DNA of 12,796 bases from the NCBI GenBank assembly GCA_938041725.1, contig CALISX010000275.1, positions 1 to 12,796 of the forward strand, written 5' to 3'. The notes under the pieces are model-generated. The model did not search any database, was not told the origin of the DNA, and worked only from the letters and a program-made list of their open reading frames with translations. The DNA is from an uncultured Lachnoanaerobaculum sp. GTDB lineage: Bacteria > Bacillota > Clostridia > Lachnospirales > Lachnospiraceae. Below, piece after piece: positions 6,201 to 12,796 of this stretch. Every line of letters begins with the position of its first letter. Position 1 is the first letter of the stretch. The position numbers and the translations under genes were made by a program.

Positions 6201-6282
6201 AAGCATTGTAACAAGACAGAAACCGGTACAGGGAAATGAAATCTCCCCTTTAAGGGAAGGTTTTGTACAGTCAGGAGGCGTT

Positions 6283-6936
6283 ATGAAAGAAAAGGCAGGA
6301 GAGGTTTTTTCCATTGCAAGGGACAATCCTCCAATCAAAGGCTGCACCGTATCCAAGGAGGTATCTGGCGGGGAAAATAGTGTACTCTATTTTTCCATGG
6401 ATGCCAATACGGATATCAGTGCGGAGATATTCCCTTATTATAAGTTCATGATTGTGATAGAGGGAAGTCTGGAGGTTTATGGAAGGGGTCTGGAAGGAAA
6501 GGATGTATCCCAGACAGATGCAATATTTACGCCGCCGGATATTCCCGTAGGTGTAAGAACAAAGGAAGCAGCCGTATTTACGGAGATTAATATCAGGAAG
6601 GGTTGTATCATGAATGAAGCAGTAAAGGCAGGAGAGGTTTTTTCATTGGCAAAGCTTGTGCCCTATCAGGAGGGCAAGATTGTAAACATGGATGTGGTGC
6701 ATAATGACAAAATGAAGTTTGTAGTCATGGCCTTTGACGAGGGAACAGGGCTCTCTGAACATGCAGCACCGGGAGAGGCCATTGTCTTTGCCTTGGAGGG
6801 AGAGGGAGTGATTGGCTACAGCGGTGTGGACCATGCCATTAAGGCCGGGGAGCAGTTTCACTTTGCCAAGGGAGGCCTTCACTCGGTAAGGGCCAAGGGG
6901 AAATTTAAAATGGCATTGCTTTTGACTTTGGAATAG
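6283..6936 (+). CDS. Two-domain cupin (bicupin) protein
   Basis: 217 residues made of two related halves. The first starts KEKAGEVFSIARDNPP (3-18), the second VKAGEVFSLAKLVPY (114-128), and each continues into a small beta barrel. The second half shows the cupin pattern LSEHAAPGEAIVFALEGEG (157-175) and KAGEQFHFAKGGLHSVRA (187-204). The usual HxH metal pair is reduced to one His160, with Glu165 and His200 present; the first half has none of the usual histidines. It may bind a small ligand rather than act as a metal enzyme. AGGAGG lies six bases before the ATG. It follows the regulator and its own activator-type promoter, so it is probably a target of that regulator. Substrate unknown. Confidence 0.85.
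   Translation: MKEKAGEVFSIARDNPPIKGCTVSKEVSGGENSVLYFSMDANTDISAEIFPYYKFMIVIEGSLEVYGRGLEGKDVSQTDAIFTPPDIPVGVRTKEAAVFTEINIRKGCIMNEAVKAGEVFSLAKLVPYQEGKIVNMDVVHNDKMKFVVMAFDEGTGLSEHAAPGEAIVFALEGEGVIGYSGVDHAIKAGEQFHFAKGGLHSVRAKGKFKMALLLTLE
6291..6644 (+). repeat. Identical 21-base direct repeat marking the cupin duplication
   Basis: Bases 6291-6311 and 6624-6644 are identical over 21 positions (beginning AAAGGCAGGAGAGG, ending TTTTTTC) and stay similar for several bases more. They encode the KAGEVFS opening of each cupin half in the same frame, 333 bases (111 codons) apart. The rest of the two halves has diverged much further. Confidence 0.8.
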
Positions 6937-7023
6937 AAAAAGTTACGGTGCTGCTGTATAGCTTTGAAAGCGGTTTTATGATAGACTCTCTCTTATGTTT
7001 CAAAAATACCTAGGAGGAAGGCT

Positions 7024-8403
7024 ATGCTAAAAGCTATTACAGAAATGAATGCTGTATTGAATCAGTTTATATGGGGTGTGCCCGCCATGATCTGCATCAT
7101 CGGGGTGGGACTGTTTTTGAGCCTTCGAACCGGATTTATCCAGTTTCGAAGGTTTCCCTATGCCATGCGGGTTACTTTGGGAAGAATATTTTCCAAACGA
7201 GAGGCTTCCGACGGGACTTTGACCCCCTTCCAGGCTGTGTGTACGGCTCTGGCAGCCACCATTGGAACAGGGAATATTGCAGGGGTGGCAGGGGCCATTG
7301 CCATAGGAGGTCCGGGTTCGGTTTTCTGGATGTGGATTTCCGCCTTCCTCGGTATGTGTACCAAGTTTTGCGAGGTAACTCTGGCAGTATTTTACCGGGA
7401 AGAAAATAAAAAAGGGGAGTATGTGGGGGGACCCATGTACTATATAAAGAACGGTTTAGATAAGAAATTCCATATTCTGGCGGTTTTATACTCCGCCTTT
7501 GGCATTCTGACGGTATTTGGCACGGGAAATGCCACCCAGGTAAATACCATTACGGCAGCCATTAACGAAGCCCTGTTAAACTACGGCCTGATTGCTTCGG
7601 ATCAGTTGTCTGTCAGCAATTTAATCATTGGTCTGGTGATTACTTTTCTGGTGGCTTTGATTCTTTTGGGGGGAATCAAGCGGATTGGAAATGTTACCGA
7701 AAGACTGGTACCCTTTATGGCTCTGTTTTATGTGGTGCTGGCTTTGGGCGTGATCCTGTTGAATCTGGAACGTGTTCCCGGGGTATTTGCCTCTATTTTT
7801 GAAGGGGCTTTCGCACCCAGGGCCGTTACAGGGGGTGTGGTGGGAAGCTTTTTTATGAGTATAAAAAAAGGGGTATCCCGAGGAATTTTCTCCAATGAAG
7901 CGGGGCTTGGAACCGGATCCATTGCCCATGCCTGTGCAGACACCAAAAAACCGGTAAAACAGGGATTTTTTGGAATATTTGAGGTATTTGCAGACACCAT
8001 GGTGATTTGCACCCTGACGGCTTTGGTGATTCTTTGCAGCGGTGTATCCATTGCGTTTGGTGTGGAGGCTGGAGCAGAGCTTACCATCAATGGGTTTACA
8101 AACACCTATGGAAGCTGGGTTTCCATCTTTACTGCAGTGGCTCTTTGCTGTTTTGCCTTTTCCACGATTCTTGGCTGGGGGCTGTATGGTGCCAGATGCA
8201 TTGAATTTTTATTTACGGAAAAGCTGGTAAAGCCCTTTATGCTGGTGTATTCTTTGGTGGCTCTATTGGGTGCCACTATGAATCTGGGTTTGGTTTGGAG
8301 TGTGGCGGAAACCTTTAACGGACTTATGGCCATTCCCAATCTGATTGGACTGTTTTTACTGTCCAAGACAGTGGTAAAGCTGGTAAAGGAATATAAGAGC
8401 TAA
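7024..8403 (+). CDS. Sodium:alanine/glycine symporter (AGCS family)
   Basis: A 459-residue integral membrane protein of about 11 hydrophobic segments, the normal size for the AGCS family, which imports alanine or glycine with Na+. Family signatures are clear: TGFIQFRRF near 36-44, TALAATIGTGNIAGVAGAI at 74-92, GGPGSVFWMW at 95-104, GGPMYY at 135-140, and FSNEAGLGTGSIAHA near residue 290. The ATG is preceded by CTAGGAGGAAGG. An 87-base gap follows the cupin gene with no terminator that I can see, so co-transcription from the cupin promoter is possible. A bidirectional terminator begins at its stop. The exact amino acid carried cannot be read from sequence. Confidence 0.95.
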   Translation: MLKAITEMNAVLNQFIWGVPAMICIIGVGLFLSLRTGFIQFRRFPYAMRVTLGRIFSKREASDGTLTPFQAVCTALAATIGTGNIAGVAGAIAIGGPGSVFWMWISAFLGMCTKFCEVTLAVFYREENKKGEYVGGPMYYIKNGLDKKFHILAVLYSAFGILTVFGTGNATQVNTITAAINEALLNYGLIASDQLSVSNLIIGLVITFLVALILLGGIKRIGNVTERLVPFMALFYVVLALGVILLNLERVPGVFASIFEGAFAPRAVTGGVVGSFFMSIKKGVSRGIFSNEAGLGTGSIAHACADTKKPVKQGFFGIFEVFADTMVICTLTALVILCSGVSIAFGVEAGAELTINGFTNTYGSWVSIFTAVALCCFAFSTILGWGLYGARCIEFLFTEKLVKPFMLVYSLVALLGATMNLGLVWSVAETFNGLMAIPNLIGLFLLSKTVVKLVKEYKS

Positions 8404-8428
8404 AAAAGGGGGATCATCCCCCTTTTTT
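8402..8428. terminator. Bidirectional terminator between symporter and ZIP genes
   Basis: A-run, GGGGGAT, C, ATCCCCC, T-run: a symmetrical hairpin with six A and six T on either side, serving both convergent genes. It takes in the last bases of the symporter stop codon (8401-8403) and the first of the ZIP stop (8427-8429), so both stops sit in the terminator itself. Confidence 0.92.
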
Positions 8429-9209
8429 AGCCCAAAGCCACATCCAGCGCCATCATCAATGTAAAGCCAAAGGAAAACATTAAAACCCCGATATTGGAGT
8501 GCTCCCCTTCAGACATTTCCGGAATCAGCTCCTCCACCACCACATACATCATGGCCCCGGCGGCAAAGCTTAAAAAGTAAGGCATAACAGGCACAAAAAA
8601 CTCAGCAGCCACCAGCATAAAAATAGCAGCCATGGGTTCCACTGCCCCGGAAAGTACCCCGTTTAAAAAAGCCCGCCCTCTTTTTTGTCCCTCTGCATGA
8701 AGGGGCATGGAGATAATGGCTCCCTCAGGAAAATTCTGGATGGCAATCCCCAGAGAAAGAGCCAGGGCAGCACCGGCGGATATGCCGCTGTTTCCGGTTA
8801 AAAATCCGGCATATACAATGCCCACTGCCATACCCTCTGGAATATTGTGGAGGGTTACGGCAAGGAGCAGCATGGTGGTTCTGGCCAGATTGCTTTTGTG
8901 TCCTTCTGCCTTTTTAGCATACATATGCAAATGGGGAATAATATGGTCTAAAAGCAGTAAAAAAAGGGTTCCCAGCCAAAAGCCCAAAAAGGCAGGCAAA
9001 AAACGGAGCTTTCCCATGGCTTCGCTTTGCTCCATGGCGGGGATGATCAAACTCCAAATAGAGGCAGCCACCATGACTCCTGCGGCAAAACCCGTGAGGG
9101 CCCGCTGTACCGGGCGGCTGAAATCTTTTTTCATAAAGAAAACACAGGCAGCTCCCAGGGAGGTGCCTAAAAAGGGAATCATAATTCCCTGAAGGGTTTC
9201 TTGTAGCAT
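8427..9209 (-). CDS. ZIP family divalent metal transporter
   Basis: A 260-residue membrane protein with about eight hydrophobic segments, the GufA/ZupT-like subgroup of ZIP transporters. The metal-binding motifs of the two central helices are present: HNIPEG at 121-126 and QNFPEG at 158-163. A histidine-containing loop (DHIIPHLHMY, 88-97) lies before them, and EELIPEMSEGEHSN (226-239) is near the end. ZIP proteins move Zn2+ or related ions into the cytoplasm. The ATG has AAAGGA about six bases upstream. No Zur-like box is obvious to me in the region behind it, which is occupied by a repeat. It converges on the symporter and appears monocistronic. Which metal it carries is not determined. Confidence 0.93.
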   Translation of the reverse strand: MLQETLQGIMIPFLGTSLGAACVFFMKKDFSRPVQRALTGFAAGVMVAASIWSLIIPAMEQSEAMGKLRFLPAFLGFWLGTLFLLLLDHIIPHLHMYAKKAEGHKSNLARTTMLLLAVTLHNIPEGMAVGIVYAGFLTGNSGISAGAALALSLGIAIQNFPEGAIISMPLHAEGQKRGRAFLNGVLSGAVEPMAAIFMLVAAEFFVPVMPYFLSFAAGAMMYVVVEELIPEMSEGEHSNIGVLMFSFGFTLMMALDVALG

Positions 9210-9278
9210 ATAAATCCTTTCTCAAGCCCGGTAAAGAAGCAGATATTGGTTCATGCACCCGGCGTTTTTTACCTTCAT

Positions 9279-9473
9279 GCCGGGACTCCGGCATCACCAT
9301 ACATATAAGTTCACGCGTCATTTCGCTGCTGTTGCAGCTTGCGTGCCGCTAACAGGTATTCGCATTCTCGTGCCGCTTAAGGGCGTCACTGTGGCTCTAC
9401 CTGTTGTCCCGCCCGATAAACATGTGTCTGCTTGTGCAAGCACAGCATCCACATGTTTGCCGGTCGGGGACTT
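9279..9473. repeat. Dispersed repeat, copy 2 (longest), with nested palindromes
   Basis: Starts with hairpin TGCCGG-GACT-CCGGCA (9279-9294), then CACCATACATATAAG, TCATTTCGCTGC, GCAGCTTGCGTGCCGCT and ACAGGTATTCGCA, all shared with the copy at 12690. AACAGGTA is later answered by TACCTGTT. The right end (about 9410-9473) is a nested hairpin: AAACATGTG with CACATGTTT outside, TGCTTG-TG-CAAGCA inside, CCCG and CGGG at the base. No plausible protein is encoded. Function unknown. Confidence 0.7.
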
Positions 9474-9500
9474 ATACAGTATTTTACCACAGACAATTAA

Positions 9501-9530
9501 ATAAGCAAAATTAAAATAAGCAAAATTAAA
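9501..9530. repeat. 15-base tandem duplication
   Basis: The unit ATAAGCAAAATTAAA occurs twice in perfect tandem (9501-9515 and 9516-9530). It lies in AT-rich non-coding sequence about 80 bases upstream of the ATPase promoter. It may be simple slippage, or an upstream AT-rich promoter element. Confidence 0.7.
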
Positions 9531-9610
9531 ATGAATCTTTACAATCCCATGGTGGTGATAGACAAATCCAGCTTGTGTACTTGAAAAGGAAGGAAATTTA
9601 AAGAAAGCGA

Positions 9611-9638
9611 TTGACAGGGCATGATTTTTGTTGAGAAT
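9611..9638 (+). promoter_or_regulatory. Candidate promoter of the ABC-class ATPase
   Basis: A perfect TTGACA (9611-9616) is followed after 16 bases by GAGAAT (9633-9638), four of six for a -10 box. The predicted start leaves a leader of about 45 bases before AGGAGGTG and the TTG start. Confidence 0.5.
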
Positions 9639-9690
9639 AGTGGACAGAAGAAAAAGTTGTATAAATGACAAAGTATTCAGGAGGTGAAAT

Positions 9691-11460
9691 TTGAAAAACG
9701 GACAGGAGTTGGAACGGGAATTGCTTTCCCTGGATCATCAAGGATATTCTTCCTATAAAAGGATCCAGGGAGAATATCGTTTCCCTAAGTATATTCTTTG
9801 TATTGACCATGTACAGGTGGATCCCTTTGCTCCCCCTTCAAAAATCCGCATTGTTTTAGAAGGAGAGACTGTGGGTCTGCCAAAGGAATTGACGGACAGC
9901 AAATCCAAACGCATTGCAGCGGCGGATTTTCTTACCCGGAATTTCTGGAAGAATCTGCGAAGCATCCCCCAAAGGGAGACCAAAAGAGAAAATCCCTATG
10001 CAGCAGCCTATGGGAGAAAAAAGGAGGACAGCGGGCCTGTCACAGGAAACAGCAGTCAGATTTTTATTGACCGCTGCGGACAGGAAATTCTGGAGCGTAC
10101 TTCGGTGTTAATCAAGGAGCATAAGGTGGAGATTCGCCTGGAGGTAGGTCTTCCTGCTGCCGGACGGAGAATCCTTGGCAGGGAGGCCAATGATATTTTT
10201 AAAAGAATTCTTCCGGCTTTGGTGGAACGCTCTTGTCTCTATGCCAATATAGACCAAAAGGCTCTGAAGCGTCAGGTGGAGCTGTATCTGGACCAGGAGT
10301 ATATCCAGAATTCTCTGGAGGCTAGAAATCTGGTGGCCTTTGTGGCCAATGGCTCTGTTTTGCCCAGAAAAAGCGGTGTAAATGACAGCAAAATGGCGGA
10401 GGGACTGGCTTTCCAAAGTCCTAAAAGTATGGAAACCTCCTTTATCCTCCCCAGCGGCGGGGAAATTACCGGGCTGGGTATTGAAAAGGGCGTTACTTTG
10501 ATTGTAGGAGGAGGATACCATGGAAAATCCACTTTGCTGAAGGCATTGGAACGGGGAGTTTACCATCATATTCCCGGGGATGGCAGGGAGTTTGTGATTA
10601 CCTGCCCTGACGCCGTAAAGATCCGGGCAGAGGATGGAAGAAGCGTGGAAAAGGTCAATATCAGCGCCTTTATCAACAATCTTCCCGGAAAAAAGGATAC
10701 TCGGAAATTTTCCACAGAAAACGCCAGCGGAAGCACCTCCCAGGCCGCCAATGTGATGGAGGCCTTGGAAAGCAAGACTTCTCTTTTATTAATTGACGAG
10801 GACACCTCTGCCACCAATTTTATGATCCGGGACTATAAAATGCAGAAATTAATTGCCAGGGATAAGGAACCCATTACCCCCTTTGTGGATAAGGTCCAGG
10901 CTTTGTACAGAGATCTGGGGGTTTCTACCATACTGATTGTGGGGGGCTGCGGAGATTACTTTGACGTGGCAGACCGGGTGATTATGATGGATGAATATGT
11001 GCCCAGGGATGTGACACAGGAAGCCCTGGCCATTGCAAAGGAAAGCGGAGAAAAAAGGGAAAGCCTGCAGGAGCATTTTGGTTCTGTTACAGAAAGAATC
11101 CCTTTGCAGGCAGGCTTTCCTCTGCGGGGCAGGGAGGACCGCTGGAAATCCAGGGGAAGAGAGAGCATTTCCTATGGCAGGGAAAGCATTGACGTATCCT
11201 GCCTGGAGCAGCTGGTGGATGAAAAGCAAACCAATGCCCTGGCGGTGATGCTGGATTATTTCAATAAAAAGATACTGGCTGACAGGATGCCTCTATCCCA
11301 GGCTGCCGACAGGCTTTATGCCCTGATTGAAAAACAGGGACTGGAGGGGATTTCTCCCTATACCGGCCATCCAGGTAATCTGGCCCTGCCCAGAAAGCAG
11401 GAGTTTTGCGCTGCCCTGAACCGCTATCGGGGACTGAAAACAGCTGTCAGCAGCCAGTGA
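9691..11460 (+). CDS. ABC-class P-loop ATPase (COG3044 type)
   Basis: A 589-residue soluble protein with no membrane segments. It matches the 'predicted ATPase of the ABC class' family in length and motif order. The N-terminal ~250 residues are specific to the family (SYKRIQGEYRF at 21-31, DHVQVDPFAPPSKIRI at 39-54). Then come Walker A GGGYHGKSTLL (273-283), a signature-like STENASGSTSQAAN (341-354), Walker B LLLIDEDTSATN (365-376) and an H-loop-like region VSTILIVGGCGDYF (411-424), in which glycine replaces histidine. The biological role of the family is unknown. It starts at TTG, preceded by AGGAGGTG; no in-frame ATG or GTG is close by. It appears monocistronic and converges on the hydrolase gene with seven bases between the stops. 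Confidence 0.9.
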   Translation: MKNGQELERELLSLDHQGYSSYKRIQGEYRFPKYILCIDHVQVDPFAPPSKIRIVLEGETVGLPKELTDSKSKRIAAADFLTRNFWKNLRSIPQRETKRENPYAAAYGRKKEDSGPVTGNSSQIFIDRCGQEILERTSVLIKEHKVEIRLEVGLPAAGRRILGREANDIFKRILPALVERSCLYANIDQKALKRQVELYLDQEYIQNSLEARNLVAFVANGSVLPRKSGVNDSKMAEGLAFQSPKSMETSFILPSGGEITGLGIEKGVTLIVGGGYHGKSTLLKALERGVYHHIPGDGREFVITCPDAVKIRAEDGRSVEKVNISAFINNLPGKKDTRKFSTENASGSTSQAANVMEALESKTSLLLIDEDTSATNFMIRDYKMQKLIARDKEPITPFVDKVQALYRDLGVSTILIVGGCGDYFDVADRVIMMDEYVPRDVTQEALAIAKESGEKRESLQEHFGSVTERIPLQAGFPLRGREDRWKSRGRESISYGRESIDVSCLEQLVDEKQTNALAVMLDYFNKKILADRMPLSQAADRLYALIEKQGLEGISPYTGHPGNLALPRKQEFCAALNRYRGLKTAVSSQ

Positions 11461-11467
11461 TCCATCT

Positions 11468-12583
11468 TCAGTGATCAGAGGGAGGATTTTGGCTGCTGGT
11501 GAGGAAAAAATGCTCCGGAGCAAATTTAATGGCCAGGGAAATCAGATCCTGAAAGGTTTTCTTTACAAATTTCCTGGTATCAGGCTCCAGTGCGGAAAAG
11601 GATAGGAGCATGGAGGGAATGATTTTTAATAAATTGCCCTTTAGCTGGACCAGGGATTCTATATTGGTGTTGGACAGCAGGGAATACAGGGTATTTACAA
11701 AAACCTCCCGCTCCTGGGGGGAGAGGGAGCCGATCCATTCCGACAGAGTCTGATCCATAAAACGGGCGCTTTTGGTGAGATGATCCATATAGCAAAAGTC
11801 CTCCCCCTCCACGGTCCAGGAAAGAGGATCATGCTGTAGCAAACTGATTTGGCTGCTTTTTACAATACGGTGATTATCCTGCTGCTCCAACAGCATTCCC
11901 ACCAGGGAGGATTGGGGCAGCGTTTTTTCTACCCTGGACTGAATGGACAGAAAGGCAGGGGTGGAAAGCACCTGAGCCAAAAATCCAGGACCATCATGGG
12001 AGTATATCTTTTCGATCCGCTCCTTTACAGGCTCCGGGCTTTGAGCCGCTGCATATACCGCCAGATTCCCCCCCTTGGAATGACCTCCTACCTGGAGAGC
12101 ACCTGGAACCCAGGAGGCAGCCAGGGCTAAATATTTGGCAGCGGCAGTCTGGGAGGGAACGGGATATTGAAAGGCCATATTAAAATCCTCCTTCCATCCC
12201 ACAAATGTGGCATCCGTACCCCGAAAGGCCACATAAGCCAGCCGGGAGTGGATGCGAAAGGTCATGGCGGCAAATTGTTTTTCCTCCTCGGTATTGGTCT
12301 GCCGGGTATAGCCCATAACCCGTATCCTGGAAAAGCGGGGATTTTGGGCCAGAAAGGTGAGCAACTCCTGGCTTTGCTGGAGGGGAGATTCTTCTTTTGG
12401 GGAAACCAGAAAACAAGGGATCAGCTCGGAAAGGGGAATCCCCTTCCAGGCGTAAGCCTCCTGGTAGTCTGCCGGGATATGGAAATAGGAGAGCCAGGAC
12501 AGGATCAGGCTGTCCACAGAGTGAAAGGGCAAAAGCTCAAAGGATTCCTTAATGTTTTGTGCGTAGTTTAGTATATTGCTCAT
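11468..12583 (-). CDS. Alpha/beta hydrolase, Mbeg1/DUF2974-like
   Basis: A 371-residue protein. The core carries AYVAFRGTDATFVGWKEDF (residues about 126-144) and the nucleophile elbow GGHSKGGNLAVYAA (about 168-181), in which the serine of GHSKG is the likely nucleophile. IYSHDGPGF (near 200) follows. This combination is typical of the Mbeg1-like/DUF2974 proteins, a lipase-like family common in Clostridia and lacking an assigned substrate. No signal peptide is seen, so it is probably cytoplasmic. The ATG at 12583 has AAAAAGGAG about six bases upstream. An ATG six codons earlier (12601) would overlap that site and is less likely. The gene ends seven bases from the convergent ATPase stop; I see no terminator in the gap. 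Confidence 0.88.
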   Translation of the reverse strand: MSNILNYAQNIKESFELLPFHSVDSLILSWLSYFHIPADYQEAYAWKGIPLSELIPCFLVSPKEESPLQQSQELLTFLAQNPRFSRIRVMGYTRQTNTEEEKQFAAMTFRIHSRLAYVAFRGTDATFVGWKEDFNMAFQYPVPSQTAAAKYLALAASWVPGALQVGGHSKGGNLAVYAAAQSPEPVKERIEKIYSHDGPGFLAQVLSTPAFLSIQSRVEKTLPQSSLVGMLLEQQDNHRIVKSSQISLLQHDPLSWTVEGEDFCYMDHLTKSARFMDQTLSEWIGSLSPQEREVFVNTLYSLLSNTNIESLVQLKGNLLKIIPSMLLSFSALEPDTRKFVKKTFQDLISLAIKFAPEHFFLTSSQNPPSDH

Positions 12584-12602
12584 ATGATCTCCTTTTTCCA
12601 TC

Positions 12603-12611
12603 AGTATAACA
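12603..12611 (-). promoter_or_regulatory. Extended -10 promoter candidate for the hydrolase gene
   Basis: On the minus strand TGTTATACT gives a good -10 (TATACT, 12603-12608) with an upstream TGn extension. No -35 box is visible at 16 to 18 bases. The predicted start near 12596 leaves a leader of only about 13 bases that contains the ribosome binding site. Confidence 0.45.
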
Positions 12612-12689
12612 TAGGCTTAAGGGAAGGGATATCTGCTTATGAGAAGGAAGGGTGAATTCCTTCTCTGGAGACGGAACCATAAACTCCCA

Positions 12690-12796
12690 TGCCGGGGCCG
12701 GCACCACCATAAATATAAGTCCCAGCGTCACTTCGCTGCAGAGCAGCTTGCGTGCCGCTGACAGGTATTCGCAATCCGAGCCTGCGGCTCTACTTG
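12690..12796. repeat. Dispersed repeat, copy 3 (cut by window edge)
   Basis: Hairpin TGCCGG-GG-CCGGCA (12690-12703) followed by CACCATAAATATAAG, CGTCACTTCGCTGC, GCAGCTTGCGTGCCGCT and ACAGGTATTCGCA, matching copy 2 in the same order with short length differences. A further hairpin GAGCC-TGC-GGCTC lies at the right end. The copy continues outside the window. Together with the hydrolase promoter it fills the non-coding end from 12584. Confidence 0.7.

Noticed and set aside
8707-9192. 161-codon plus-strand open frame opposite the ZIP gene
   Set aside because: The sequence mirrors a transporter with clear HNIPEG and QNFPEG motifs; the opposite-strand product has no family features.
9279-9473. CRISPR array or insertion sequence
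   Set aside because: There is no regular spacing of repeats and spacers, no transposase gene and no target-site duplication visible; only dispersed hairpin repeats are present.
9253-9504. Open frames across the intergenic repeat 9253-9504
   Set aside because: They pass through palindromic repeat sequence shared with 12690-12796, where the frame is not kept because of length differences.
11505-11525. Palindrome TGCTCCGGAGCA with T-run on the minus strand, terminator-like
   Set aside because: It lies inside the hydrolase coding region before its stop codon and codes for ordinary residues; a terminator there would cut the gene, so it is probably chance.
12167-12571. 134-codon plus-strand open frame opposite the hydrolase
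   Set aside because: It is antisense to a conserved hydrolase with a GHSKG motif, and its composition is what the opposite strand would give.

Overview
The window looks like DNA from low-to-mid GC Firmicutes, most likely Clostridia of the Lachnospiraceae type. The clues are an L27 precursor with the LNLQFFA-type leader next to its processing protease Prp, strong AGGAGG-type ribosome binding sites, and the general gene content. It appears to be made of two pieces. Positions 1 to about 4,625 are AT-rich, with A/T-ending codons. Positions about 4,625 to 12,796 are clearly GC-richer, with different codon use and their own dispersed repeat family. The change falls inside one open reading frame.

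Left piece, all genes on the minus strand. A sigma-A promoter at 2853-2881 drives rplU (L21), prp (L27 protease) and rpmA (L27). A hairpin terminator follows, then obgE, yhbY and the start of nadD, which runs off the left edge. This is the conserved ribosome-assembly and GTPase cluster of Firmicutes. Upstream of it lie a GH109-like Gfo/Idh/MocA oxidoreductase, a non-coding stretch with two inverted repeats, and the last 50 codons of an L-lactate dehydrogenase gene with its terminator.

Junction. At about 4616-4637 the lactate dehydrogenase tail is joined in frame to a SAM-dependent methyltransferase that has lost its own C-terminus. This is either a chimeric assembly or clone, or a real illegitimate recombination. 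The sequence alone cannot decide.

Right piece. The methyltransferase (minus) is divergent from a Crp/Fnr-family regulator (plus), which is followed by a two-cupin protein and a sodium:alanine/glycine symporter. Two 6-4-6 palindromes with the core ATTGC-N4-GCAAT lie 5' of the methyltransferase and of the cupin gene. Each is centred exactly 41.5 bases upstream of the start predicted from a good -10 box (TATACT and TATAAT) that lacks a -35. This is the class II activator arrangement, so I propose a local regulon in which the Crp/Fnr protein turns on the methyltransferase and the cupin gene, possibly with the symporter, and may control itself.

Beyond the symporter, a bidirectional terminator separates it from a convergent ZIP metal transporter. 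A roughly 480-base intergenic region holds a repeat with nested palindromes and a promoter for a COG3044-type ABC-class ATPase that starts at TTG. This gene converges on a Mbeg1/DUF2974-like alpha/beta hydrolase. The right edge lies inside another copy of the dispersed repeat.
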